Below are positions 23,487-33,769 of a stretch of DNA of 64,000 nucleotides, one piece after another; positions within the stretch are counted from its first letter, which is position 1; each line of letters opens with the position of its first letter. The stretch is from Talpa occidentalis (taxonomy: Eukaryota; Chordata; Mammalia; Eulipotyphla; Talpidae): the NCBI RefSeq assembly GCF_014898055.3, contig NW_023601104.1, positions 39,434,210-39,498,209 of the forward strand, written 5' to 3'. The position numbers were made by a program, and so were the translations under genes. The notes beneath the pieces are model-generated. The model saw nothing but the letters and a program-made list of their open reading frames with translations. It did not search any database and was not told where the DNA came from.

Positions 23487-24850
23487 CAAAATTGAGGTAA
23501 ACAGCCGAACACTGTTTATCACAGAGCAGGGCTGCTGCCGGGAAGACCCTCACATATCTGGTGTCACCAGTGTCTCGAGGATGGGGGTTGTGTGAGAGTG
23601 AAGAGGAACAGGGTAGAGAGACTGCTTGTTCCCAACTCCATCCTATCAGATGAACTTTATAACCATTTATTGAAATTCATTTAAGTGAACTTGGGGTGGG
23701 ACCTGGGGATTCAGAGGTGATTTTTAAAGACCCCATGAGACTGTAACGGGCAGCCCAAATTGGGTCAGGGAGACATAATTCCACCCTGGGCCCCAGGCTG
23801 TGACCTGTCTGGTGCTGCCTGGAGCAGTGTGGGCTCCACGGGCTTAAGGGGAAGGGGAGGAAGGAGGAAGGGGCCGGACAGCATGAGGAGGAGGAGGAGA
23901 GACCAACCATGTCCACTAACATCAGCTGTTTACTTCAGAAAGAAATTGCTGCCTCCAACCTAGTATGCTGTTTTGAGGATCTTGTATCTGAGATGCCGAA
24001 TTCAGCAGGAGGAAAGACAACCAGAAGGTTGAGAACGTTCCGCTGGCACCTCAAGAAGGTAATGAAACAGGACTGGGAGAGGATGAGACACTCCCCACCT
24101 CTCATCAATGCTCTTCCTGTGCCTTATTCCTGTCCTCTGGAGTATTCTCATTTCCTCTGCTTTCCTGTCTCACTCACATGGTGCGCAGATGCTTGTCTGA
24201 TTTGCCATTTCTCTCTTAAATATAACCTGCGGGTGGAGGCTGACAGTCCACCCACTGCGCCAGTCGGTTATGATCACTGAGCAATGAATTGCACAAATCG
24301 CTTCCAGGAGACTTTTTGGGCCACAGAAGAGAGGATTAGAGTCAGAACTGTGCTTACACTGGCCAGTGGGGTCTCTGCTTTGGCCCACAACTCAGGGACC
24401 CCCTCACACCTGCAGCACCAAGTCTCCTGGGTCCCCTGCATGACTGGATCCTCCAAGATCTGCAGTGCCTGGATGGAGGCCTCATGGACTCCCACCCTGT
24501 ATCTCCCCTTTGAGGCTTTCTCTGACCCTCTGCCTCCCTCCCTGCACAAATTGCATATATATATATTTCATCATTTATTCACTCAAAATTTTGCTAAGTC
24601 ATAATTATGTATCAGGCTACACATTGGTGTTATCAATTTAAGGGTGAAGACGAGGTCTGTGCTTTCATGGTATTTAGAGCCTAGATTAACTCACTTTTGT
24701 GTTGGTAGCACATAAAGGTGTGTGCTTCTCATAATGAACCATACAATAACAGCTTGATGTGAGTAAGAAGATTGGTGGTTTCCAGGTGTTTGGGTGGGGG
24801 GTGATGGAACTGTTCTGTGTCCTGTTTGTGATCATGATTAGGTGAAAAGA
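23487..24850. other. No feature recognised
   Basis: Mixed sequence with a small AT repeat near 24,556. Several short frames on both strands show no protein family features. Confidence 0.4.
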
Positions 24851-26119
24851 ACAGAATCTGTATCATCAAAAATTGGTGAGTCAATTCTAGCACCAAAAAA
24901 GAGACTATTTTAGATATAGAAAGTTTGATACAAATCTCATGTCATGTCAAAGACAAAACAGAAGACTAGAGACACTTAGAAGTAAAAGTGAAGTAACTGA
25001 GAGAAAGAACTATGGAAATAGAAAGGCAGAAACACATAGATAGAAAAAGCAACAACATAAACGGAAAATAAAAATCAGAATAGCAGTAATTTAGCCACAT
25101 AGACCAATAATCACCCTAAAGGTGAACAGACTGAATTTAGCAATCGAAAGACACAGTGTGGTTGGAAGGATTAAAAAGTTAGATCCATTTATATTATGCA
25201 AACAAGAAATTTTAAGACAAATAGACACAGTGAAAAGCTGGAGCAAGGGATTTCTGGTTGTTTAGAGAACAAAATCAGAATCTGCTATTTTAATATCTGG
25301 TAAGTTAAATTGTTTGTGAAAAAGATAATAATTGACAATGATGGACACTATATAATGACCAAAGGGGTGTTCCAATAAGAAGATATAACTGGCATCATAT
25401 TTATGAACACAGCATATTTGCAGCTGATACAGAAAACACTTGTGAACAAAACTAAACAAGACCATGATAGCAGTACTGATAGTGGGGTCCCTGACACAGC
25501 ACTTATGACAGAGGACAGATCAGAAAGCAATAAAGAAATAATGGCTTTAGATGAAATAATAGATGAAATATTAGAAATGAATACATTACGCACATGTAGC
25601 ATCCTCAAGGACAGTTCCCATGTAGGGATATAAAACAAACCTTAATAATGGAAAATGGAAATCATATAAAGTATCTTTTCTAACCACAAGACTATGAACT
25701 TAGAAATCAACCACAAAAAGAAAATTGTAAAAGACTCAAATATGTGCTGACTAAAATTAACACCTTAGAGTAACTCTTGGGTCAGGGCAGAGGATAATTG
25801 GCAACCAATGAAAAGAAGAGAGCAGCTCTCAGATCCTGCAGGATGCAAAGTGACATTGAAAGGGCGGGTCACAGCAATACAGACTCACAACAATAAATAA
25901 GAAAAGTCTCAAGTAAACAATCTGTCCTTGTATTGGAAGGAACCAGGAAAAGAAAAAATGAAACCAAAAGTCCGTAGAAGAAAGGAAACAATAAAAACAG
26001 AATAGAAATCAAGTAAAAATATACAAAAGATAATGCAAGAGATCAATGAAAACAAGATAAGCAAATTGACAACCCTCTCCTCAGCTCACTAAGAGAAAAC
26101 CCTAATAAAAAGAGTCAGA
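24850..26119 (+). mobile_element. Degenerate L1 ORF2 fragment
   Basis: Contains the decayed L1 signature AAAGGTGAACAGACTGAATT, CAATCGAAAGACACAGTGTGG, and later AAATCAACCACAAAAAGAAA. Many stops are present. It continues after the SINE at 26,120 as 26,396-26,670 (ACAACAGATATTGCAGAAATAC, CAGATGGATTTGTTACAG). Confidence 0.8.
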
Positions 26120-26389
26120 GGGCCTCCCCGGTGGCGCAGCGGTTGAGCGCTGGGTTGTGAAGCTGCCCGCAGCCTCTGAAGCGCCGGTTCGATCCCCGGC
26201 TGCTCCCCGGCCACTGGCGGAGGGTCCCACATGGCGCGCAGACCTCTCCTGCCGCCCGCTGCTCCCCTCAGCAGTGTACTTCGGTCCTTCTGCCTGCTCT
26301 GTTCCCTGCTCTGGCTCTGGTGAATTCTCTTACCCTCCCGCGCTTCTGACTGTACCCAGTGCTTGTATAAATAAATCTTAAAAAAAAAA
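26120..26389 (+). mobile_element. tRNA-derived SINE inside old L1
   Basis: Close to the family consensus. Flanked by AAAAGAGTCAGA on the left and AAAAGAATCAGA on the right. Confidence 0.93.
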
Positions 26390-26395
26390 TTTTTT

Positions 26396-26670
26396 TTTAA
26401 AAGAATCAGAAATGAAAGAGGTGGAGTCACAACAGATATTGCAGAAATACAGAGACTAACTGTATTTCAATACAATCATATGAGACTAATGTGAGCATCA
26501 TGATGCAAACGAATAGACAGCAAAGACAATATAGACACACAAGACTCAGCCAGGACAGTATAGACAGCTTGAACAGACCACCCCAATACAGAGGGGAATA
26601 AGTAATCAAATCTCCATAAGAACAAAAGCTGAGGCCCAGATGGATTTGTTACAGTATGTGTCAACTCTCT
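26396..26670 (+). mobile_element. L1 ORF2 fragment, continuation
   Basis: Continues the L1 interrupted by the SINE, ending near GATGGATTTGTTACAG. No open frame. Confidence 0.7.
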
Positions 26671-29040
26671 GGAGGGGTTGATGCCAGCGGGAAGGTACTG
26701 TCTGGGCCATGGCAATGGGCTCCATTTTCCCCCACATCCACCTTTATGCCACCAAACCTCAGTTTATTGGATTACATCTCCTAGCAGGCCTGAACTTCCA
26801 GCAGGGGGCAGATGGAGAAAAGGAAGGAGCAAGGCAGATATGTGTTGGTGTGGTATGGAGAGGAAGACAGACATGTGAGGGGCTGCTCTTGGTTCTTGGT
26901 TTTGGTAAATTTAGCAACTTGCCAGGTGGGCAGGGCACAACTGACATCCTGACCTTTTGTGGATTATCCACTTTGGATAGAACATTATAAATTTCAGGTC
27001 ACTCTTCTCCCATCCTCCTGAGCCATGACTAGCCTATTTTTTTTTTTTCCTGCCAGGAGGTATTTTGGAATTATTCTCTGGCTCATCTGTGCACTTGACC
27101 TGTTTGCCCTGATATTTGTGCACAAGGATTTGGGTGATATCAGTGTTTGATTGGGAGTATCCTGCCTCCTCTTCTGAACATTATCTTTTTTTAACAAAAG
27201 CACTGGATCAAATCATATTTGCTTTCAAGTAGATACAAATTTGAACAAGTTACCACACAATTTAAGATTTAACTCCTGAAAAGGGTGAGTATCCTGATGT
27301 GTGGGCTAGCAGCACGGTCCCCAGAGCAGAGACTCCAGAGTGTCCATGACTGAGGTTTCTCTCCTGGTGTGCACTGACCCCACCAGGACAGGTGCCCTCC
27401 CCTCTGCGAGGGTCCCCTACTCAGAGCATGCTCCATCCCACAGGCTCTCTGGTGTGCAGGGCTGCGCCTGGATCAGCATCCTTCATACCGCTGGATCCCC
27501 AGATGGAGACGCCCAGAATCCCAAGGTGAGCCCCAGAAAGAGAACAGATGGATATGAGACCTAGATGCAGCCAAACTCCACCTGAGTGTGTTTACACCCC
27601 CTCTACAGTGTCCCATTAGCAGGAAGGAAAATTAGGAGTTTGAAATTTGGTGGAAAAATAAGTGAAATAAAAATAATTCTGGCTAAAGGAAATAATACAC
27701 CTAGACACTTGAGGTTTCCTTCACACACCCACACCCCACCCTCCTAACCAAGGAACAAATCCCCATTTCCACATCCAGGGATCCCAGCCCCTCTCACCTG
27801 CAGGCCTTCTCCTCACACAGATGCCCCCAGGCCTAGGGATTCATGTGACTAAATAAGAAAAGCACAGTTACAACATTCACAAATGCTAAAGACAAGACAA
27901 AGACAGAACTGGTTCAGCTGATTGAATGGCCTGTCTCTCTGCAGGGGCAACTGTAAACAGGGTCAAGGGAAATGAGGAAGTGGGGACAGTAGAGTCCAGT
28001 CTTCTCAGTGCCTGTAGAGAAGGGCTGCCAAGAAGGGAGCAGCGTGACCACAGGCCATAGGCTGGGTCATGGGGAAGAGGCACCAGGGAGCTCAGGGAGC
28101 AGTCAGGCCCCACAACCCAGGAGAGGAGGAAGACACAGGAATTCCCTTCTGGGGGACCCGGCAGCAAGAAGAGCAATGGCTGGGCAGCTGTGGCCCTGGC
28201 TCTGCCGAGACGAGCAGCGGGGCAGGGACAAGGCACGGGACCATCTGAGGCTCCAGAGACTCCTGTGTCAGAGGCAGGGGTGACCTCAGACCAGGGATAG
28301 GCAGCGGGTGGCACATTCTCCCCCCACACTGGTGCCCCCCAGGAGGCAACTGTTCAAGCACCCCCCTCCTCAGACGTGTATCTAGGGCACTGCAGGCCGA
28401 GGCTGCCAGTTAGAGCAGGTGCACAAGCTGGAACCCACTTGCCCTCAATCTGATTGTCTCACAGTCCTGTCTAATTCCTGCATTTGATGTCTGACTTTCC
28501 AAGAAAGATGACCCATTTTTCTGATTTAGTACTAAAATTTTTAAAGAAAATTGAAAGTGGGAATTTGGATAACTTCACAGATTCCTCCTCCCTACCCTGA
28601 AGCTGAGCAGGATCCCCTGACGTCCTACTGTTCTTCCTGGTACCAGGATTATTATACTTGTGCCTCACCTTGTGTCAGATCACCCAGTGGGACAGTGTCT
28701 CAGATTGTATCTCATTTAAAGTGTTTTAATTATTCTTTTAGTGAGATGACATTCATTTTCACACCATATGATTCTCTGTACAGGGTCACCCCTCTCTAGG
28801 TGTATGTTACCAACCACACCCCCGACCCGGACACCCACAGTCTCACAGCTCCCTTCTATCTGAAACAGCCCACACTTAAAATTCATTTTGGCTTCAAAGA
28901 ACCTCTAGGAAAGGATTATCTCAGGTCACTAAAAACTAGAGTCAGACGAGAAGGCACTTGATTTCTCCCTGTGCTGCTCCCCAGAGCTCCCCTATTCCCG
29001 GCTCTCAGCCCTGCAGGGAGGCATCACACAGACAGTCCCT
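26671..29040. other. Region 3' of RNASE1, no gene recognised
   Basis: Includes a GC-rich stretch at about 27,880-28,400 with overlapping open frames on both strands (91, 89 and 147 codons). None shows a known domain, a signal peptide or splice-supported structure. No SINE or L1 is seen, so this is the longest repeat-poor stretch in the window, apart from the gene. Confidence 0.45.
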
Positions 29041-29070
29041 GGCTGGGGCGGCTTGTGGTTGCAACTGCAT

Positions 29071-29076
29071 TTTATT
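29071..29076 (-). terminator. RNASE1: Poly(A) signal of RNASE1
   Basis: AATAAA on the minus strand, 134 bases after the stop codon. A G-rich and T-rich stretch follows, as expected downstream of a cleavage site. Confidence 0.8.
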
Positions 29077-29209
29077 GAAAGAAGCAGTGAAGTGATTAAC
29101 ATGGGGCCCCACACAAGTCATGTCTCACCACACCCCAAAGCCATGTGGTACAAGCTTCAGGCATGGATCCTGGTGTGAGATGGCAGAGCCCCAACCTGAG
29201 TTATTCCCA

Positions 29210-29752
29210 TCAGGGTGAAGAGGGAAGAGCTCCTGAGAGTGGGAGCCACAAGGGTGAGGTAGTAGGAGCATCTGTGCTCCAAGCTGAGGTAGAGACATCC
29301 ACGGAACCATCGTAGTGGACGGGCACAAGAGGGTCCCCCACACAGGCAATGATTATGTGTCCTTCTTTGCTGCTGGTCTGGTAGGCACAGTTGGGGTACT
29401 TGGAGCCACGAGTCAGGCGACAGTCTGTGATGTTCATTGTGGAATTGCTCTGGTGGCAGTTGGGCTGCCCATTCTTGCAGGTGATGTTTCTCTCAAGGCA
29501 AACGGCCTGGACGTCCACCAGGGACTCGTGCACAAAGGTGTTCACTGGCTTACAGCGCCCCTGTGTCATATTCCGGCGTCTCATCATCAGGTTGCAGTAG
29601 GTGGAGTTGCTTTCAGGGAAATTGCCTGGGTCCATGTGCTGCCGCTGGAACCTTTCGGCCTGAGACTCCCTCAGCCGGTTAGGCCGGGCCCCCGCCAGCA
29701 CCAGCAGCACCAGGACCAGCAGTGAGAACAGGACGAGGGACTTCAGAGCCAT
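29210..29752 (-). CDS. RNASE1: Pancreatic-type ribonuclease 1 (RNase A family), with C-terminal extension
   Basis: This is a secreted endoribonuclease that cleaves RNA 3' of pyrimidines. It encodes 180 residues in one exon, as is normal for the RNase A superfamily. A hydrophobic signal peptide of about 27 residues ([20 protein letters not shown]...) precedes mature Arg1. In RNase A numbering the catalytic His12 (in FQRQHMD), Lys41 (in CKPVNTF) and His119 (in VPVHYD) are present, as are all eight disulfide cysteines (26, 40, 58, 65, 72, 84, 95, 110), Thr45 and Asp121. Phe120 is Tyr. Sequons occur at Asn22, 34, 62, 76 and 80. Residues 31-33 are the basic RRR also found in human RNASE1. Residue 88 is Arg. 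The family normally stops at or before position 128 (human ends VEDST). Here position 129 is TCA (29285-29287), and the frame runs 25 residues further, ending ALPSSP. Identification is secure; whether the extension is made is inference. Confidence 0.96.
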   Translation of the reverse strand: MALKSLVLFSLLVLVLLVLAGARPNRLRESQAERFQRQHMDPGNFPESNSTYCNLMMRRRNMTQGRCKPVNTFVHESLVDVQAVCLERNITCKNGQPNCHQSNSTMNITDCRLTRGSKYPNCAYQTSSKEGHIIIACVGDPLVPVHYDGSVDVSTSAWSTDAPTTSPLWLPLSGALPSSP

Positions 29753-30489
29753 GGTGGCCGCGCTCCCCTGGAGGCCCCACCTGGGAGAGGAAAGAGGAAG
29801 AAAAGGCGCCCCTTAGGAGAAGGACCCCACTCCCCACGCTGAGCTTGGGGTTACAGTTTCCTCTTAAGTCAGCAAGAAAGTCACCCTCTTCCTGTGAGAT
29901 TTGCCAAGTAATCAGACACTATTTGTTCTCAAGACAGTTTTACCCCTGCTTGCTAGAGAAACTCCATGTCCCCTCTGTGGGTGAGCACCAAAGTGCCAAA
30001 CCCTGTCAGTCCTGTCTGTGACTACTGAGGTGTTTTGATGTCAAACACATGTGTACCCCGTGCTCAACCGCCTCATTAGAGGATCCTTTTGCATAAACCA
30101 TTAGCTGCTCTGACACTCAGGGTCAGGCGGACAGGCCCTGCTGTCCTCCAGCTAAAGGACACTCAACCCAGTGTCTGACACTGGCCTCAGAGAGAGACGC
30201 CACGTGCTGCAGAGAGAGGCTTGCCTTCCCCACCCTGGGCTGCTCCTTCCCCAGCCTCATGGGGTCTCTTAGCAGCTGGCAAGCTCTACCCAGCCCCCTT
30301 CACCCCCTCCACTCTGCCTGGCCCAAGCTGTCTCAGTGCTGGCCTCTCCCCTCCTGCTCCTGCCTCTCCACCCTCAAGCAGAAGCAACTCCAGAGACGCC
30401 CTGGTGGGCACTCACCTGGGCGTCTAGCTTGGTCTGTGGGAGAGGGTGGAGGCCAGTTTCTGCAATTCCAGAGTCCCTGGGGAGCCAAC

Positions 30490-30499
30490 CTTATATAGA
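30490..30499 (-). promoter_or_regulatory. RNASE1: TATA box of RNASE1
   Basis: The minus strand reads GTCTATATAAGG, about 75-80 bases upstream of the exon 1 splice donor. This spacing gives a first exon of about 50 bases. It is the only good TATA match directly upstream of the coding exon. Confidence 0.8.
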
Positions 30500-30859
30500 C
30501 TACAAAGGGGTGTGGCTTCAAGAAGAGTGGGGGAGCATCAGAAGTTCAGTCCAAAGGAAAGGAGGAGGAGAATGTGAGAGGGGGAATCTGTCCAGGCTTC
30601 CCTCAGCTGGGAGGAGCCTCTCTCTCTCCCATGTGGGTCATCTGTTGGCTGGCTCACCAGGAGGAACAGGGAAGATCATACAACACAGATGCCTGAACTC
30701 CATCCTAGGCCTGGTTTTCTTGTGGAAATCATTTTTGACAAATAGCCCTTGGAGGTTAACAAAGGGCATGTAAATTGTGACCTCAGGGGAGGGAGGGAAA
30801 GAAGACCCTCTCTCTTCCTAGGAGTCCTGGAGTAACTTGAACTGGAATTCCAGGTCTCC
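30500..30859. other. Proximal upstream region of RNASE1
   Basis: Between the TATA box and the duplicated upstream segment. A 145-codon plus-strand frame (30,336-30,773) crosses exon 1 antisense and is not considered a gene. No second promoter is evident. Confidence 0.4.
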
Positions 30860-31202
30860 CAATAGTAGTTTTCCTGGAGACAGAGAGGGTTGGGGAGAGA
30901 GGTGTCCAGTTGTGCCAAGCTGGAAGGCTTCCCCATTCTGGAGAACAAATGGGGAGTATCTGAGCTGGGAAGACAAGGAAGCCTCTATTTTAGCCAGGGT
31001 CTCCCCAAACCTGTCTACTTTCTGCCCACCCTTGACCCCCCACTCAGTGGCTAGAAAGTTAGCCTATGGCAATTCTTATTTACAGTGAGAACTTGTCCTG
31101 TGGGTTAGGGTTAAGTAAAGGAACAAAAGATAGACCAAAACTCCAAATTCCTTTTGGGAAAAAAAATAGAGAACATCATGTTTCTTCCTTCCTAGAAAGA
31201 GA
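30860..31202. repeat. RNASE1 upstream segment, duplicated at 23.13-23.49 kb
   Basis: This segment begins about 400 bases upstream of the predicted RNASE1 start. It aligns in the same orientation with 23,130-23,486. Shared anchors include AAGCTGGAAGGCTTCCC versus CAGCTGGAAGGCTTCCC, ATTCTGGAGAACAA versus GTTCTGGAGAACAA, CTTCCTGCCCACCCT versus CTTTCTGCCCACCCT, and CTTGTCCTGTGGGT versus GCCTGTCCTGTGGGT. The identity is clearly not random but far from perfect, so the duplication is old. No coding capacity is seen. It could carry regulatory sites of the RNase gene. Confidence 0.8.
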
Positions 31203-31459
31203 ACTGTCTTGTTAGATGACAATTTTGATATCTCTGGAGTGAGAATTATGATAATTACCCATAATCCTCTAAATTTAAGCAGTCTCAGCACAAATTCTGA
31301 CGTAGCACCTTCAGAGGTGGGCAAATTACAGAACTTATATCCCTGATACTCAGTTTCATCATCTCTAATATGCGGGTGTTCCTCTGTAGCTCTTGGATTT
31401 ATTATTAGGACAAAATGAGTTAAGAGAAGTTTAGAATAGTGCTTAAACTATCAATAAAT

Positions 31460-31741
31460 GTTGTGAATCAGGTCCAGCCTTAAGAAACCAGACTCCAAGT
31501 CCTCTTGGTTCTCAGTCCTTATCTCAGTAATGGAAGAATTCAATGTAGAGACCAGTTAAGCAGAAAAGAAAGATTTATTATCAGATAAGGAGGACAGAAG
31601 AGAGCTCTGAGCAGAGAGGGGTCTGGAGGGGGGCAGCTTTAGAAAGCATGCAAATTGTAAACATTACTTGCATCCCTATTGGATACCAGCCTTTCGTAGA
31701 CACAGACAGTGCACAGCAGACGCTGGCAGATAATGATGTAA
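31460..31741 (-). mobile_element. Possible LTR fragment
   Basis: On the minus strand a poly(A)-like AATAAATCTTTC is followed by CTTAACTGGTCTCTACATTG and CTCAGTCC-type sequence, which looks like an R-U5 region. No paired LTR or target duplication is visible, so the call is tentative. Confidence 0.3.
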
Positions 31742-31753
31742 TGAAATATATAT

Positions 31754-32026
31754 TCTTTTTTTTAAAAGATTTATTTATTTATGCGTACAAGAGCTGAGGT
31801 ACAGGTCAGAGATGCAGGGGGTGAGAGCATTCACCGGAGACAGAGTGGGGAACAGAACAAACAGACTGAACGAAACACACTGCTGAGGGGATCAGTGGGT
31901 GAGTCAGGAAAGGTCTGCTGCGCCATGTGGTTTCTCCCTGGCCAGCCGGGGATCGAACTGGTGCTGCAGAGGCTGCGGATTGCTTCAGAGTCTGGTGCTT
32001 AACTCCTTGTGCCACCAGGGAGGCCC
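31754..32026 (-). mobile_element. tRNA-derived SINE
   Basis: Minus-strand copy with target duplication TGAAATATATATTCTT (31742-31757, 32027-32042). The head is a diverged subfamily (GCCTCCCTGGTGGCACAAGG). Confidence 0.93.
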
Positions 32027-32159
32027 TGAAATATATATTCTTATAAGATACCAGCTGTCCGAAGATATCGGGCACTAGCTATCCGAGGATGAGTGAAAGT
32101 AAATATTTTTTGTTTTGATAATTTGCAGTGAAGAAAATATTTTGGTGAACGTAAGACGT

Positions 32160-32510
32160 AAATATTTATTTATATATATATATTATTGGATGTAAATGTT
32201 ATTGAAAATATGTTGAGAAAAATAAATGATGTAATCTAGATTAAGGAAAGTATATAAACTGAGCAATCGCAGAGCACTTCGGCTTCGAGGGGAGCTCAAG
32301 GTCAGCCCGTTGCACTGCGCGACTGACAGCCGCCTCCACCCTTCGAGATCCACCGGAGAAGACCCGGAACACTGTTCACGGGCTGCGGCCACCGGGCGTC
32401 CCTGCGGAGCCAAGACCAGATTCGAGCCGCCAAGTTCAAGAGATTGAACGCCAGCTGCCGGACCTCGGGCGGCTCTTCCCCGGCGACTAAAAGTGACGTA
32501 GCGGTAAGCG
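32160..32510 (+). promoter_or_regulatory. TATA box plus CpG-rich exon-like cassette
   Basis: TATATAAACTGAGC (about 32,252) is followed by about 240 bases rich in CpG (CTTCGGCTTCGAGG, CCACCGGGCGTCC, CCTCGGGCGG). It ends in a TGACGTA element and GCGGTAAGCG, which could be a splice donor. It sits immediately 5' of the old retrovirus and could be its own LTR-derived promoter or that of an unrelated older element. No coding frame is seen. Confidence 0.35.
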
Positions 32511-32586
32511 ACCGCTCAGGGGTGGCTCCCTTATGTCACGTTCCGATTGGCTGAGTTCCAAGATGGGTTTTTCTCTGATTGGTGTC

Positions 32587-32870
32587 TGAAAGGTTGCAGC
32601 AGGAGGCCCTCCCTGAATGCAAAAGCCCACCCGGAAGCCCACCTGGGGTCAGGAATGCAGAAGCCTGCCTAGAAAATTCAGACAATGAACCTCTCCTGGC
32701 CCCACAAATCTTTACCCCCCCTATAAACTTTTTCCTCCTCCGTGCAAACCCAGTTTCCCACCTGACCTCTCCTCACCCTATAGAAGCCCCCTTCCTGTCC
32801 CTGGGACCTCTCCTTTCCATTGTAGACGCCCCATATCCACCACCGGCCTTGATTCTCAGGGTAAGTCCCC
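32587..32870 (+). mobile_element. ERV 5' LTR, recognisable part
   Basis: TGAAAGGTTGCAG...GAATGCAAAAGCCCACC...GGAATGC.GA.GCCTGCCTAGAAAA...CAGACAATGAACCTCTCC..GCCCCACAAATCTTT matches the 3' LTR at 39,043 well up to the TATAGAAGCC promoter element (32,780). After that the two diverge. The U5 end and the primer site could not be located. Confidence 0.7.
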
Positions 32871-33290
32871 TGCCTGGCCCTCCTTCTTGGGAGGCCCTCG
32901 CCTCTGGCTATCCGGCTCCTTTCCTAACTACCTGTTTTGGTCGGTTGTCTTGTAAACCGTGGGCTTACGTCAGCCGACCCCCTGTCACACCTAGGCCTGG
33001 ATTTGGGGACGCCCATCCAGACTAGGTGCCTTGTTTAGGCAACAAATGAGAGTTGGAGACGTCCCCCTCGCTTGTTTGCCTGTCCTGTAGGCTAGAACCG
33101 AATCGTGGGACGCCGCGATCCTGGGTCTGTGGCCCCTGTAGGCCAGGTCAGGCTTGTGGACGTTGTGTTCCTGACACTGTGCCCCGTCGGTTGGGAAAAG
33201 GAGCCGGGTTAGCCAAGGGATCTGCCAATTCTAAGCCAAGCCCGGCCACCCCACTGGGATGCCTTCTCTCAAACCTCGGTCCTTTGGGAC

Positions 33291-33760
33291 TGTTAGGGGG
33301 AAAAGGATGTCCTAAAGCTAATTCCATACGGGCTTTGTGGACTCCACCCCCACCCCAGGCCAAAGCCAAAGACACTGGGAACTCCAAATCCCATCACCAC
33401 CAAAGAGAAGGTGGCTGGGACCTGAGGATGGGGTTAAGCAGCCAGGTTGGTATAAAGCCAGACAGGTGGGCTTTGGAGGGGTCCCCCATTTTGACTCTCC
33501 GCCAGCTCGCAGCGTCCGGCCAGCTCTGAAAGTGCTTTTTGGGTTTCCAGGTCGTCAGATCGGGTAGGATGCATTAAAGACTTTATTTCCCTATTTTCTC
33601 CCTGGAGTTGTACATTTTCCTTATTTCCTTTTCCCTTGTAAATAAACCTTTTATTAACCTTTTGTGTATCCCTGGTGGAGTATTAATAAGTCCCTTTTAA
33701 GTGCGCGGGTGAGGACCCACAGCCAGGCAACCCGCTCAATATCGGGGCTGCTCTATAACA
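33291..33760 (+). mobile_element. Solo LTR (TGTTAGGGGG family) in ERV leader
   Basis: 470 bp, TGTTAGGGGGAAAAGG to CTCTATAACA. The flanks GGAC (33287-33290) and GGCC (33761-33764) are a 4-bp target duplication with one mismatch. It is more diverged from the other three copies than they are from each other, so it is likely the oldest. Confidence 0.9.
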
Positions 33761-33769
33761 GGCCTAAGG

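Larger units (their letters stand above)
29071..30465 (-). other. RNASE1: RNASE1 transcription unit (two exons, one intron)
   Basis: On the minus strand a TATA box (CTATATAAGG, about 30490-30499) predicts initiation near 30465. Non-coding exon 1 would run to 30416, where CCCAG|GTGAGT is a strong splice donor. The intron (30415-29781, about 635 bp) ends in a pyrimidine-rich tract and CAG. Exon 2 starts at 29780, 28 bases before the ATG, which sits in a good Kozak context (GCCACCATGG). AATAAA lies at 29076-29071, so polyadenylation is expected a little below 29071. A short 5' non-coding exon before a single coding exon is the usual layout for this family. The transcription start and cleavage site are inferred from signals, not observed. 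Confidence 0.85.

Noticed and set aside
27886..28361. Overlapping 147-, 91- and 89-codon frames in a GC-rich stretch
   Set aside because: Open on both strands at once, with no signal peptide, domain or splice support. GC composition explains them.
29315..29725. 136-codon plus-strand frame
   Set aside because: It is the antisense of the RNASE1 coding exon.
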